From Streptomyces aquilus (GTDB lineage Bacteria > Actinomycetota > Actinomycetes > Streptomycetales > Streptomycetaceae), in contig NZ_CP034463.1 in the NCBI RefSeq assembly GCF_003955715.1, positions 62,001 through 126,000 of the forward strand: DNA of 64,000 nucleotides, given 5' to 3'. Made by a program: the position numbers and the translations under genes. Positions 44,782 through 53,757 of the stretch are shown here, piece by piece (the first letter of the stretch is position 1; every line of letters begins with the position of its first letter). A model generated the notes under the pieces. It had not been told where the DNA came from and ran no database searches. It worked only from the letters and a program-made list of their open reading frames with translations.

Positions 44782-44823
44782 GCAACGGGGCCGTGCCGAC
44801 TGCAGTCGGCACGGCCCCGTTGC
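44782..44823. terminator. 42-bp perfect palindrome, convergent terminator
   Basis: GCAACGGGGCCGTGCCGAC, then TGCA, then the exact complement. It lies between the plus-strand membrane gene and the minus-strand 49-residue gene, so it probably ends transcription from both sides. Confidence 0.8.
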
Positions 44824-44827
44824 GTGG

Positions 44828-44977
44828 TCACCGATGATGTGCCCGTTGGTAGTGCGCTTCCCCTGCATGCTGGGAGATCACGTCGGTGATCCTGCCGATG
44901 GTCGCTTTGGCATCCGGACACTTGTCCCGTTTGCCCAATTGGCGCTGTAGCGCATAGGCGAGGTCAGCCAACTGCAC
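44828..44977 (-). CDS. 49-residue hypothetical protein
   Basis: The minus strand from GTG 44977 to TGA 44828 encodes VQLADLAYALQRQLGKRDKC, a middle with IGRITDVISQHAGEAHY and the end QRAHHR. A TGA lies four codons before the GTG, which fixes the N-terminus. The amphipathic helices and codon use look real. The strong palindrome follows its stop. It may be a small DNA- or protein-binding peptide; function unknown. Confidence 0.45.
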   Translation of the reverse strand: MQLADLAYALQRQLGKRDKCPDAKATIGRITDVISQHAGEAHYQRAHHR

Positions 44978-45182
44978 TCGCGTGCGAGCTCACGAAGTGC
45001 ATGGAACAGAGAGACAGCCGGAGTTCGATGAGGAGCAGGGCGGTGGGACAGGTGCAGGGATTGCCGGTGCGAGGGGCGCCCGTCGTTGCGGCCGATAGGT
45101 GCAGCGCACGCGAGGTAGCGAGATCATCTGTTTCGTCCGGCAGCATTGGTGGTCTGCCGGCCAGACGGTGAAAACTGGTGCC

Positions 45183-46160
45183 ATGCGACTCATGCAACCG
45201 TTCGCTTTCGACTGGGACCGCCAGTCCATGCAGCAGACCGAGCAGTGGAACTGGCTCGCGGTCGAGATAGCCGAGATCCGGCGATGCGCCGAAGCGGGCG
45301 ATCAGGCACACGACCGCCTTGCTCTCATTCTCCTCGACCATCTGGTGGAGGTGGTCATCGGCCGTGAGGTCAACGCTCAGCTGGCGTTCCAGATCGCTGA
45401 CAGCGTCATTGAGGAGATGCGCGAGTTCCGCGACAGTGGCGGAGAGCTCAGCGAGGACCTCAGCCGGCTGGTCGAGGAGCATGTGGGACCGAAGCGCCGA
45501 AAGGCCATGGACGCTGCCCTGCACGAAAAGACCAAGTTCCTGGTGCAGAGGGGCGTCCTGACAGAGCAGGAACGCGAAGTGCTCGACCGACTGCACGAGT
45601 ACCGCAACGCGGCCTACCACCGGGACACCCTGGAGCCAGATCTGATCTCAGATCTCGTGCTGGCTTTCAGGGTTCTGGCCGACGAACTTGTCGGCCGGCA
45701 CAAACCGATCGCATGGACGATGGCGTCATCGGACCCAGCTCCCATCGTGACGCCACAGCAGCTTCGGGACCGACTCACAGAGGGCGTCGACGTCGATGTC
45801 AAAGCGATGGCCCGCCGGTTCCACGGTCACGCAGTGAAGCGCGTGCAAGCCGTCAAGGCGGCCGTAGCTACCGCGCAGCAGTTGTTGGGCGTCGACAGCT
45901 CCGGAAAAGCCGACCCCTCCCTTCCAGATGACGACATGGCCCGCATGCTGACCGGACTCAGCGACAAGTCCAAGAACCTGAAGTCCTGGGCGAAACAAGC
46001 GGAGGGATTGATGTCCAAGACGTCGTCGCTCACCGGTCTGATGATTCCATTCATCAACCTGGACCGAGCCCTGAGCTCCATCGAACCGTCCGTCAGGCGC
46101 CTCGAAATGATCCTGGACTACTGGGAGCAGCAACAGATCAATGAGCTCCGCGGCAAGTAG
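45183..46160 (+). CDS. HEPN-like domain protein
   Basis: 325 residues from ATG 45183. An all-helical protein; residues 41-150 (LILLDHLVEVVIGREVNAQL, then RLHEYRNAAYHRDTLEPDLI) include R141-x4-H146, the RNxxxH pattern of HEPN RNases. The second half is helical with a small hydrophobic stretch (SLTGLMIPFINLDRALSSIE). HEPN proteins cut RNA in many toxin and defence systems. Only this motif supports the call, so the assignment is provisional. 44978-45182 holds no supported gene. Confidence 0.5.
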   Translation: MRLMQPFAFDWDRQSMQQTEQWNWLAVEIAEIRRCAEAGDQAHDRLALILLDHLVEVVIGREVNAQLAFQIADSVIEEMREFRDSGGELSEDLSRLVEEHVGPKRRKAMDAALHEKTKFLVQRGVLTEQEREVLDRLHEYRNAAYHRDTLEPDLISDLVLAFRVLADELVGRHKPIAWTMASSDPAPIVTPQQLRDRLTEGVDVDVKAMARRFHGHAVKRVQAVKAAVATAQQLLGVDSSGKADPSLPDDDMARMLTGLSDKSKNLKSWAKQAEGLMSKTSSLTGLMIPFINLDRALSSIEPSVRRLEMILDYWEQQQINELRGK

Positions 46161-46188
46161 CCATCAGCCGAACTCACATGCAGCCGAC

Positions 46189-46450
46189 TGAACCTCTCCG
46201 GGATCGGTGGAGGTGGTCTGCCCTGGGTCTGATGGAGTCGGGTCGCTGGAGAACTGACTGTTCAGCAGCTTCCGGAGGCCATCATGCCCCGCAGTTGTCC
46301 GCCCGAGTTCCGCCGTCGTGTTCTCGACCTGGTCGCCTCCGGCCGGAAGGTTGCCGACCCGCGTTCCTGGATAACGCGCGGCACCGGGTCGCCAAGCTGA
46401 GTGCCGAGCGGCGCAGCGAGCTGGCCGCGCTCGGTCTGGAGTGGGCCAGG
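46189..46450 (+). pseudogene. IS3 orfA fragment fused to a helicase-associated tail
   Basis: An IS3-like left end (TGAACCTCTCCGGGATCGG at 46189) leads to an orfA start at ATG 46284 (MPRSCPPEFRRRVLDLVASG then RKVADPR). At about 46363 the sequence switches to a helicase-associated tail in another frame (FLDNARHRVAKLSAERRSEL then AALGLEWA). This is the third HA tail in the window. The junction shows a deletion or IS-mediated rearrangement. Confidence 0.55.
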
Positions 46451-46879
46451 GAGGGTCGCCCAGCGATCCAGTACAGCTCGCTGAGCAGTGGGCGGCCCGG
46501 CATACCGAGTGGCGGCGCGTTGCCGCACTTATGGACGGTGCAGGCTGGCCGGTCTACGTGCCCGCACAGGACGTCCAGGGCAGCGCGTGGGAGCAGGACC
46601 GCGAGACGCGCCGCCAGGCGGCCACCGCCAGGCATGCCGCCTGGCGGCTGGAACAACGACGCTCGCGACGAACTACAGGCGCAGGTATGGCTGTCGGCAG
46701 AGGTCAGCCGCCGCCTGCGGAACATCAGCCGCGCTACCGGCCTGAGCGCGGAGCAATTGCTCGCCCACCTCGCCGACCAGGTCCGCCTGAACGACGACGG
46801 CACCCTCACCGCCGGCCCCTTCACCCCGGACCTAACATCGCCCCGAAACTACGACATTCACCCCTTGGGCAGGTCTTAG
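46451..46879 (+). pseudogene. Hypothetical gene with frameshift
   Basis: One frame carries EQWAARHTEWRRVAALMDGA, then GWPVYVPAQDVQGSAWEQDR and ATARHAAWRLEQ. After about 46660 the sense moves to another frame (DELQAQVWLSAEVSRRLRNI, then LSAEQLLAHLADQVRLNDDG) and ends at TAG 46879. The joined product of about 140 residues looks like a small helical DNA-associated protein. 46880-47020 holds no gene. Confidence 0.45.
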
Positions 46880-47020
46880 GGAGCGGAGGACAGTAGAAGT
46901 GCCGAAACTCATGGGTCGGGCCCGTGGTCTGGCGACAGGAATACGGGTGGGAGCGGCTTAGGACTCTTGAATTGCAGACCCCGCACAACGGCCCGGCCCC
47001 GTTGTGGCAGGGTGACCGGC

Positions 47021-47599
47021 ATGGTGACCACTCCCCACACAGAGGCCTTGCTGGAAACCCGGCTTCAGCAGACCCTCGACCAGATGTCGGACGAGTCCCT
47101 CGCACGGCTCGCACAGACGCTCCAGACCGTGGCCCACTATGCCGAGGACAGCCGCCGCCAGGTCACCCGGACCCTTGCCAGCCCCGAACTCACCGCAGCC
47201 CTCGCCCAGATCGCCGGCGCCGTCGAGAGATTCCGCAACGTCAGCGAGCCCCAGCTGGCCGCCGCAGCAGCCGTACTGATGCAGGCATACCCGCCCGCAC
47301 CCTGCGACGACGTGCCCGATGAACTCAGGGCAGAACTTGATGAAACCCTCCGCGAGTTCTCCACCACCGACGCCGCCCTGCTGTCGCCGGACGCGGCGCG
47401 CACGGTGTTCGTCTGTTTCTGCGGCCTGCTGGCCGTCCTCGCACTCATCCAGGTCTCCCTGACATCGCCGACCGCGGACTTCCTGTTCGGCAAGGTCTCT
47501 GAGTACGAGCCGTACGGCACCGCGGCCATGGCCGCCGCCGCGGTGGCCTGGGACCGCGTCCACCGCCGCCCTCAAGATGACGAAGAAGACGGCGACTGA
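47021..47599 (+). CDS. Membrane protein with long cytoplasmic helix
   Basis: 192 residues from ATG 47021. The first 130 residues are helical and amphipathic (LLETRLQQTLDQMSDESLAR, then AAALAQIAGAVERF-like repeats). A membrane helix follows at about 128-148 (TVFVCFCGLLAVLALIQVSL), then a weaker hydrophobic stretch and an acidic tail. Function unknown. Confidence 0.65.
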   Translation: MVTTPHTEALLETRLQQTLDQMSDESLARLAQTLQTVAHYAEDSRRQVTRTLASPELTAALAQIAGAVERFRNVSEPQLAAAAAVLMQAYPPAPCDDVPDELRAELDETLREFSTTDAALLSPDAARTVFVCFCGLLAVLALIQVSLTSPTADFLFGKVSEYEPYGTAAMAAAAVAWDRVHRRPQDDEEDGD

Positions 47600-47633
47600 T
47601 CAGGCCGCAGGGCTCAACCCCCGCATCTGACAT

Positions 47634-47768
47634 TGAACTTTAAGGAACAGACCAGCTCCCCAGCCAAAATGCGCGGGCGGGGCGCGGCGGTATTTCGTAC
47701 TGTCTGTACGGCGGTCAGCCACTTCCTCGCTCTTGGTGGCGGTGGCTGGACTGCTCCTTAAAGTTCAG
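47634..47768. repeat. 135-bp MITE-like inverted-repeat unit
   Basis: TGAACTTTAAGGAACAG (47634-47650) is repeated in inverted form as CTGCTCCTTAAAGTTCAG (47751-47768) with one mismatch. The core of about 100 bp has no gene. The size and terminal repeats resemble a miniature inverted-repeat transposable element. The right repeat provides the TAA stop of the neighbouring protease gene. Confidence 0.6.
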
Positions 47769-48651
47769 ATCGAGGTGATCGGGCGTGAACAGAAGTGGGT
47801 TTCCAGCCCGGCGGGGCGACCTCGGGCACGAGCTCGAAGAGGGCGTCGACCGTCCACACCTTGCCCAGGTCGGATTCCTTGTGGATGCGTCCGCTGTAGA
47901 CCCCCACCAGTGCGGTGACCGACTCATCGTGCACGATCGCCTCGCCGCCGACGACGACCGGCTCACCGGGGCGGATGTGCATCAGGACCGGAGCCCCTGA
48001 CTGGCCCTCCCTGGTACGGGAGTCCAGCAGGAACCCTGGCAGATTGTTCCAGCACGCCAGGGGTTCACTCGCGACCGGCGCCACGGTCCAGACCGCGAAC
48101 GGCCACGTGCCGACATCTCCGAACGGGAAACCGAGGACGAACAGCTTGTCGGTGATCCGCAGGGGAAGGTCGATGTCCGCCTCGCTGCCCTGCGCGGCAC
48201 GGCGCTCAGGGGGGAACAGATCACGCAGGGTGGGCCAGGTGTTGGGCATGAACGCCTCCACCACCCCCTCGGGAGCGGCACCGATGTGCAAGGCCGCGAT
48301 GTCGACCCGCCGGTCGGCGGGACTGCGCCACCGGGGACCATGCTGGAATTCCTCGTCGTAGAGCTCGTACTGCTGGATGACCGGCTGGAAGCCATCGTCC
48401 GCCTCTCCAGCGAAATGGACGCGCACAAAGTCCGGGCAGAGGGCGTCTTCACGCATGATCTCACCATCGTCCGAACGGCGTCCGCTGAAGACGTGCCAGG
48501 CAGTGACGAGGCAGTAGTCCCCGGGGACCCCGATCAAGAACCCTGTGGCGGGACCGAGGAGCTTGTCCTTTGCGTCGCCGTAGGAGCGGCTCCAGGACTG
48601 GATGTAGAGGGCGCCGAGGGACAGGGTGTGCACACGCTGGACTCCTTGCAT
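47758..48651 (-). CDS. Trypsin-like serine protease domain protein
   Basis: 297 residues. The catalytic triad is clear: His53 in CLVTAWHVFSG, Asp117 in RRVDIAALHI and Ser218 in REGQSGAPVLMHI. There is no signal peptide, so it is probably a cytoplasmic trypsin-like peptidase of the kind found as an effector in prokaryotic conflict systems. The last residues and the stop come from the MITE-like repeat, so the native C-terminus may be lost. It is divergent from the anchored protein gene at 48741. Confidence 0.75.
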   Translation of the reverse strand: MQGVQRVHTLSLGALYIQSWSRSYGDAKDKLLGPATGFLIGVPGDYCLVTAWHVFSGRRSDDGEIMREDALCPDFVRVHFAGEADDGFQPVIQQYELYDEEFQHGPRWRSPADRRVDIAALHIGAAPEGVVEAFMPNTWPTLRDLFPPERRAAQGSEADIDLPLRITDKLFVLGFPFGDVGTWPFAVWTVAPVASEPLACWNNLPGFLLDSRTREGQSGAPVLMHIRPGEPVVVGGEAIVHDESVTALVGVYSGRIHKESDLGKVWTVDALFELVPEVAPPGWKPTSVHARSPRSEL

Positions 48652-48740
48652 GCCCGGAGACTACGCGTCGACCGATCAGTACCCGTGGCCTGTTCCTTGG
48701 AGTCCGCTATCGAGTCCCCGGGTTCGACGCATCCGGGAGG

Positions 48741-49460
48741 ATGCTGCCGGTGCAGACCGAAGCCATCGCCGCCGTAACCGCCTCCGCGGCCGCAATCCTG
48801 GGCGTCCCGGCCGCGCTCCTCGTCGGATACCGACAGGCACGCGCAGCCCGCCACGCCGCCGAACTCACCGCCCGCGCCGCCCACGACCAGGTTCGGCGAC
48901 AAGCGCGACGCGACGCCGCCGTCGAATTCATCATCGCCGTCGAGAAGGCCAAGAAGTCAGCGGTGCTGCTCGCCGAAAGCGAGGAACCCATCGAGGACTA
49001 CCTCGTGCATGCTGAGCAACGCGTGCCGCTCGATGTCGGCCGGTCCTTGGCCGTCATCCGCATCGAGGGTCCGGACGTCCTCGCCAAGCACGCCCAAACC
49101 GTCAACGCCTGGATGGAGAACCTCACAGTCCGCGCCCTGCGTATGAACCGTCTCCGGTACGCGCGGTCCCTACTCCGGCACGCCGCAGACACCGGAAACG
49201 AAATCATCGCCGCCGCTCTCGCTCAGCTCACCGACCCGGCCGGAACCGACGAACAGCGGGCCGAAGCCTGGCGGGCGGTGAAGGGCACGGGCCTACTCAC
49301 CCTGCACCAGCTCGCCACGCTGCGGCAACACTGGCAGCACCGTCCGCCAGCAGGAGGCTTCAAGCCCGTCGGCATCCCAGAGGCCTCCGCCGCCGTCAAA
49401 ACCAGCCTCGACGCGTTCGTCGAGGCGGTGCGGACCCACCTGGACGAGCCGCCCGTATAG
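48741..49460 (+). CDS. Membrane-anchored hypothetical protein
   Basis: 239 residues from ATG 48741, with GGGAGG just before. One N-terminal membrane helix (VTASAAAILGVPAALLVGYR) is followed by a charged helical stretch (HAAELTARAAHDQVRRQARR) and a helical soluble part ending LDAFVEAVRTHLDEPPV. It has the same layout as the anchored proteins at 3081-3785 and 17011-17655. It is divergent from the protease gene. Confidence 0.7.
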   Translation: MLPVQTEAIAAVTASAAAILGVPAALLVGYRQARAARHAAELTARAAHDQVRRQARRDAAVEFIIAVEKAKKSAVLLAESEEPIEDYLVHAEQRVPLDVGRSLAVIRIEGPDVLAKHAQTVNAWMENLTVRALRMNRLRYARSLLRHAADTGNEIIAAALAQLTDPAGTDEQRAEAWRAVKGTGLLTLHQLATLRQHWQHRPPAGGFKPVGIPEASAAVKTSLDAFVEAVRTHLDEPPV

Positions 49461-49589
49461 GCCTTTCTTTTATCTTCTGTCCGTGTCGTACGGCGGTGAC
49501 GGTCGGTTCCAGACGTCATCGAACCTGCTGATGATCTGGCGGAGTTCGCGGGCGGTTCGAGGCGACATTGCATGCCTCACGGTGTCGAG

Positions 49590-50110
49590 AAGAGCGCGTG
49601 CTTCAAGGGGGTTGCCGGACCTGCTTCCGCTGGGCCCGGTACGCCGGGCTTGTCCCTGCCCCCGACGTCCGGGGCTGGGCGTGGTCGCGGGCCGCTGTCG
49701 AGGCAGGATGCAGGAGCGATCAGGGCGGCCATGCCCCGCGAGGCGATCCTGGGCAGCGCCGCCGCCGACCGGATCGCCTCCGCGCTCGGCACGCCCAACC
49801 CCACCGAGTACGGCGAGCGCGCGCACGTCACCGCGTTCGTGGTCCGCCGGCTCATCGCCCGCGGCCTGCTCACCGACCTCAGTGCCGTCCGCGACACCGT
49901 CCTGGTCAATCCCGACCAGGTCGACGCCGTGTGCAGCAGGCCGGACCTGGCCGCGATGGTCGCCGCCGACACCCCACTCGGTCCCGACCAGGCCTCCCGT
50001 GCCGTGCTCCGGGCCAGCGCAGGTCCCCGCGGCGCCGGTCGCGTCAGGTTCTTGGACGTCGACTGCCTATGCGGTGATGTCGTCATTGGTCAGAGGAAGA
50101 AGCGCTCGGC
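49590..50110 (+). pseudogene. Streptomyces-type hypothetical gene, frameshifted and 3'-truncated
   Basis: RWARYAGLVPAPDVRGWAWS in one frame is followed, after an indel near 49710, by GSAAADRIASALGTPNPTEY, then RAHVTAFVVRRLIARGLLTD and VLVNPDQVDAVCSRPDLAAM. The sense fades after VAADTPLGPDQAS and runs into the 3' end of the convergent gene. This is a known style of Streptomyces hypothetical with DNA-binding character, here broken. 49461-49589 shows nothing else. Confidence 0.4.
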
Positions 50111-51079
50111 GCAGGTCGACTTCGAGGTGCTGGGTGGGGATGAGCAGACGCTGGCGCACGGTGCCGCTGACGTTCGTTGCCGTAGCGCGCCACTCGCCGA
50201 CGAAGGAGTCGCCTGCCACCTGCGTGCTGTAGAGCGTGATCGGATCGAGACGGACCGTCTCGTGGGGTCGCAAGTCGACCGGCGTGAAGCGGATGATCGT
50301 GCGGCCCTCTTCGTGCTCGATGTCCGGTGAGTCGATGGGTGGCAGCCGAAGCACTGATGCCTGCAGGGCAGCCATACGCGGGAAGGTGCTGAGGCTGACG
50401 GGGAGGGCCGCTGATCCGTATTCTTTGGGCTCGTCAGGCCATTCGACGTCCTCTTCGTCGTCTGTGACGTGCGCGAGGATCGTGTCGGGGAGACTCAGCA
50501 CGACTTCGACCTTGCGGAGATTTTCCTCCCCCGGGTTGGTCAGTTTCAGCCGCAGTGGCGTCCCCTCTGTGCCAACTGCCTGTACGAAGGATTGCTGCAT
50601 CGCGGCGTCGAAGTCGCGCAGGTACTCCTCAACCTGCTCGCGGAAGTCATCGGGCGAGCGGTAGTCAGTGGGGGGGCAGGGCGCGGAACACGTCGAATGC
50701 CGTGGCGTACGGGAGGGCTCCTGTCGCGCTGGTCTTCTTCGCAGGGCGCCTGGCGTCGAGCTGCTTCAGAAGGTCCTCACGCAAGACGTCGAGGATCTTG
50801 CTGCGCGTGTCTTCGATGGGCGACACCACAGCGACAGCACCCGCAGCAACACCTACGGTGACATTCACGCGCTTGGCCGCGCGCCGGGCCCGCTCCGTCA
50901 GGGCATCGATCTCGGCTGCGCGCGCGGGCTGAGTCTTTCCGGCGTACCGGTGGAAGACGGTGCCCGCGTAGAAGTTCTGGTACTCCTTGCGGAGCGGGTG
51001 AAGCGGATCGCCCCATCGCGGAGGGAAGACGTCGACCAGCATGACGTGCCGCGGGCCTTCGCCGTTGTCGAACGGCACG
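50067..51079 (-). pseudogene. AlbA/Schlafen-type gene, 5'-truncated by an IS and frameshifted
   Basis: Beside the IS end the sequence reads PRHVMLVDVFPPRWGDPLHP and AGTVFHRYAGKTQPARAAEI, a segment typical of the end of AlbA_2 (Schlafen-like) domains in actinobacteria. It continues with a hydrophobic patch (VTVGVAAGAVAVVSPIED). A run of seven G (minus-strand C) at 50670-50676 breaks the frame; with one base removed it reads on into FREQVEEYLRDFDAAMQQSF and a beta-rich C-terminus. The N-terminal half is gone. Confidence 0.5.
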
Positions 51080-51884
51080 AATGAGGTTCGGAGTCGTCTC
51101 AGGCAGATGATGCTGCAGGCTAGTTGAAGCAAGCCGTGGTGGAGGTCTGCGCGTATCTCGTAGCGGATGCGCAGGCGCTTGAACTGGTGGAGCCATGCGA
51201 ACGTCCGCTCGACCACCCAGCGGGTCTTGCCCAGGCCCGAGCCGTGGGCGACGCCGCGACGGGCGATGAGCGGCTTGATCCCACGCTTCCACAGCAGGCG
51301 GCGGTACTTGTCGAAGTCGTACCCTCGGTCGGCGAACAGCCTGCGTGGCCGTGTGCGCGGGCCTCCGCGCAGGCCCCGGATCGGTGGGACCGCGTCAAGA
51401 AGCGGCAGGAGCTGTGTGACGTCGTGGCGGTTGCCGCCGGTCAGCGTGACGGCGAGCGGGGTGCCGTGCCGGTCGACGATCAGGTGATGCTTACTGCCCG
51501 GCCGGCCCCGGTCGACCAGCGAAGGTCCGGTGTGAGCCCCCCTTTGAGCGCCCTGACGTGCGAGCCGTCGATCGCCGAGTCGTCCATCTCCAGGAGACCC
51601 ACCGCTCGCAGCTCGGCGAGAAGGACCCCGTGCAAGCGAGGCCAGACGCCAGCCTCCGTCCAGTCCCGGAGCCGACGCCAAGCGGTCACCCCTGAACAGC
51701 CAACGACCTGGATGGGCACATCGCGCCAGGCCACTCCTTTGCGTAGCACGTAGACGATGCCGCCCAGTGCGACGCGGTCCGATACCGGCAGTCGGCCGGG
51801 GTGGCGATGGCGTCGGGCAGGCCGAGCTGGGAGAAGCGGAGCTATGCGCTCCCAGAGATCGTCGGGAACGAGGTCGGCAGGCAC
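51080..51884 (-). CDS. IS5-family transposase, two frames
   Basis: The first frame, from GTG 51884, reads VPDDLWERIAPLLPARPARR and GVAWRDVPIQVVGCSGVTAW, with the first catalytic Asp in MDDSAIDGSHVRALKGG. The second frame carries DRHGTPLAVTLTGGNRHDVT, then LFADRGYDFDKYRRLL (Asp) and TRWVVERTFAWLHQFKRLRI (Glu). The shift lies near 51540, as in IS5 elements that use programmed frameshifting. The second frame reads through the IS end into the flanking gene. Confidence 0.75.
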
Positions 51885-51888
51885 CGGT
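51080..51888 (-). mobile_element. IS5-family insertion sequence, about 0.8 kb, ends approximate
   Basis: The element carries one transposase in two frames. Its left end lies within 51065-51090 and its right end within 51884-51890, judged from where host coding sequence begins. Truncated, unrelated genes on opposite strands flank it, so a deletion accompanied or followed insertion. Confidence 0.65.
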
Positions 51889-52689
51889 GCGTTGATCGTC
51901 CTGGACAACGCGGCAGACGCGGAACAGGTGCGGCCGCTCCTGCCCGGGACCCGCGGATGCCGTGCGCTGATCACCAGCCGACGCCCCCTGCCCGACCTCG
52001 GTGCCGCCGCCCGCTACCCGGTACCGGTGCTCGCCCCGGGGGACTCTCTCGAACTGCTGCGGGCAACGGCCGGTGCCGAACGGGTCGCCATGGACATCCC
52101 GGCCGTCCAGCAGATCGCGGACCTGCTGGGGCACCTCCCGCTGGCACTGTCACTCATCGGCCACCACATGCGCGACCACCCTGCCTGGACGCTCGGCGAC
52201 TACTACCGCGAGCCGCTGCTCACCCTCGCACTGGAGGACGGCGTACGGACCGCGCTGGCCGCCTCCGACACGCGGCTGCCCAAAGGTGCGCGGCGGCTGC
52301 TGCGCCTGTCGGCCCTCCATCCGCTGGAGGAGTTGGACGCTGCCACGGCCACCGCGCTCCTGGGGAAACCGGCCACCGTCACCGAGTACCACCTCGCCAC
52401 CCTGACGACAGCGCACCTGATCCAGCGAACCGCGAGCGGCGGTTTCCAGCTTCACCCACTCACCCACGCCTACGCGGAGGAACGTATCTGCGTCGATGAA
52501 CCGGCGACCCACATCCGACAGGCACTCGCCCGCCTGCTGGAACACAGCCGTGGCCGCGGTGCCACCGTCCGGCTCGGGACTCGGACCCTACACGGCTTCC
52601 GTCTGCCCATGCCCCGCCAGCATGCTGAAGCAGACGTCGAGCCCCGGCTGCCGCAGCAGCGGGGCGCGGGGCGGGTACTCGCAGCCTGA
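51889..52689 (+). pseudogene. NB-ARC/AfsR-type ATPase, 5'-truncated by the IS
   Basis: Host sequence resumes with GALIVLDNAADAEQVRPLLP (Walker B), then CRALITSRRPLPDLGAAARY and LLGHLPLALSLIGHHMRDHP. This is the typical second half of the NB-ARC domain of AfsR/SARP-like regulators. It continues with a winged-helix part (FQLHPLTHAYAEERI). The Walker A region and any N-terminal effector are missing. After about 52560 the sequence is Arg-rich and probably frameshifted. Confidence 0.6.
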
Positions 52690-52782
52690 TGGAGCCGGCA
52701 TAGAGCATCGACATGCCGATGCGCCTCCTCCTCAGCGCCCGCACAGGCCGAACCCCGCCTCGTGAGTGGACTGGAGAAGAGC

Positions 52783-53472
52783 ATGCCCGCCGACCAGCAT
52801 CAGGTCGTCGTCTTCGACGTCAACGAGACGCTCAGCGGCCTCACCTCGCTGCGCGGCCGCTTCGAGGACATCGGTGTCCCCGGGCAGTTGCTCCCGGCCT
52901 GGTTCGCCGGGGTGCTGCGAGACGGATTCGCGCTGACGGCTGCCGGCGCGTACGCGGACTTCGCGTCCGTCGCCCACGACGCGGTACGGACGCTGGTGTC
53001 CAGCCTGGAGGGCTGGGCGGGAGATGAGGAGGAGGCGGTCCATCAAGTTCTGGACGGCTTCGCCCACCTGGACGTCCACCCAGACGTGCCCTACGGCATA
53101 CGGAAACTGAGCGAGGCGGGATACCGGCTGACGGCGATGACCAACGGCGCTGCCGCCCTGACCGAGCAGCTGCTCGACACCGCAGGAGTGCTGGACTGCT
53201 TCGAGACCCTCTCGGACGTGCGCGGCCCGCGCTGCTGGAAACCGGCCCCGGCCGCCTACCGTTACGCCGTCGAGCGGGCCGACGCGCGGCCGGACCAGGC
53301 TCTGCTGGTCGCCGTGCATCCCTGGGACATCGACGGAGCGCGGCGAGCTGGACTGGCCGGTGCCTGGCTGCGGCGCGGAGCCTCCGTGTACCCGCAGACG
53401 ACGACGCCGCCCACCCTCAGCGCGGCAGACTTGCGCGAACTTGCCGACATGCTGGCCGCTGACCGACCGTGA
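52783..53472 (+). CDS. Haloacid dehalogenase type II-like HAD enzyme
   Basis: The start is ATG 52783 after GGAG (a GTG at 52762 is upstream of that site); 229 residues. Motifs: VVFDVNETLSGL (nucleophile Asp), LTAMTNGAAAL, CWKPAPAAYRYAVER (Lys) and VAVHPWDIDGARRAGLAGAW. This matches L-2-haloacid dehalogenase-type proteins, which remove halide or act as phosphatases. No operon partner is seen. Confidence 0.8.
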   Translation: MPADQHQVVVFDVNETLSGLTSLRGRFEDIGVPGQLLPAWFAGVLRDGFALTAAGAYADFASVAHDAVRTLVSSLEGWAGDEEEAVHQVLDGFAHLDVHPDVPYGIRKLSEAGYRLTAMTNGAAALTEQLLDTAGVLDCFETLSDVRGPRCWKPAPAAYRYAVERADARPDQALLVAVHPWDIDGARRAGLAGAWLRRGASVYPQTTTPPTLSAADLRELADMLAADRP

Positions 53473-53757
53473 CGGCACCTTCCCCGAGGGCCGGACACGA
53501 TTCAGGACACCGGGAGTTCGACGCGGTCGTGGTGCCCTCCCGCGGGATTCAGGGCCGGCGCAGTCCGCACGGGTTCCCGCCATCGGGCGCGGGGAACTGG
53601 GCCGGCCTCTCGTTCGCTCGCGGGCCTGCCTGGGTCAGCGCGGCACCTCTCGAGCGGCAACTGCTGGGCGCTTCCGGGGGCACGGATTCACCGGCGCCGG
53701 CACGTGTAGCTCCCCCCGCAATTGCCGTCATCCCTATGGCCTTCCGGCCTGATCCGG
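53473..53757. other. 285 bp without a supported gene
   Basis: An open plus-strand stretch exists but has low-complexity Pro/Ala/Gly content and no motif. The stretch marks the change from IS-rich DNA to ordinary chromosomal genes. Confidence 0.4.
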
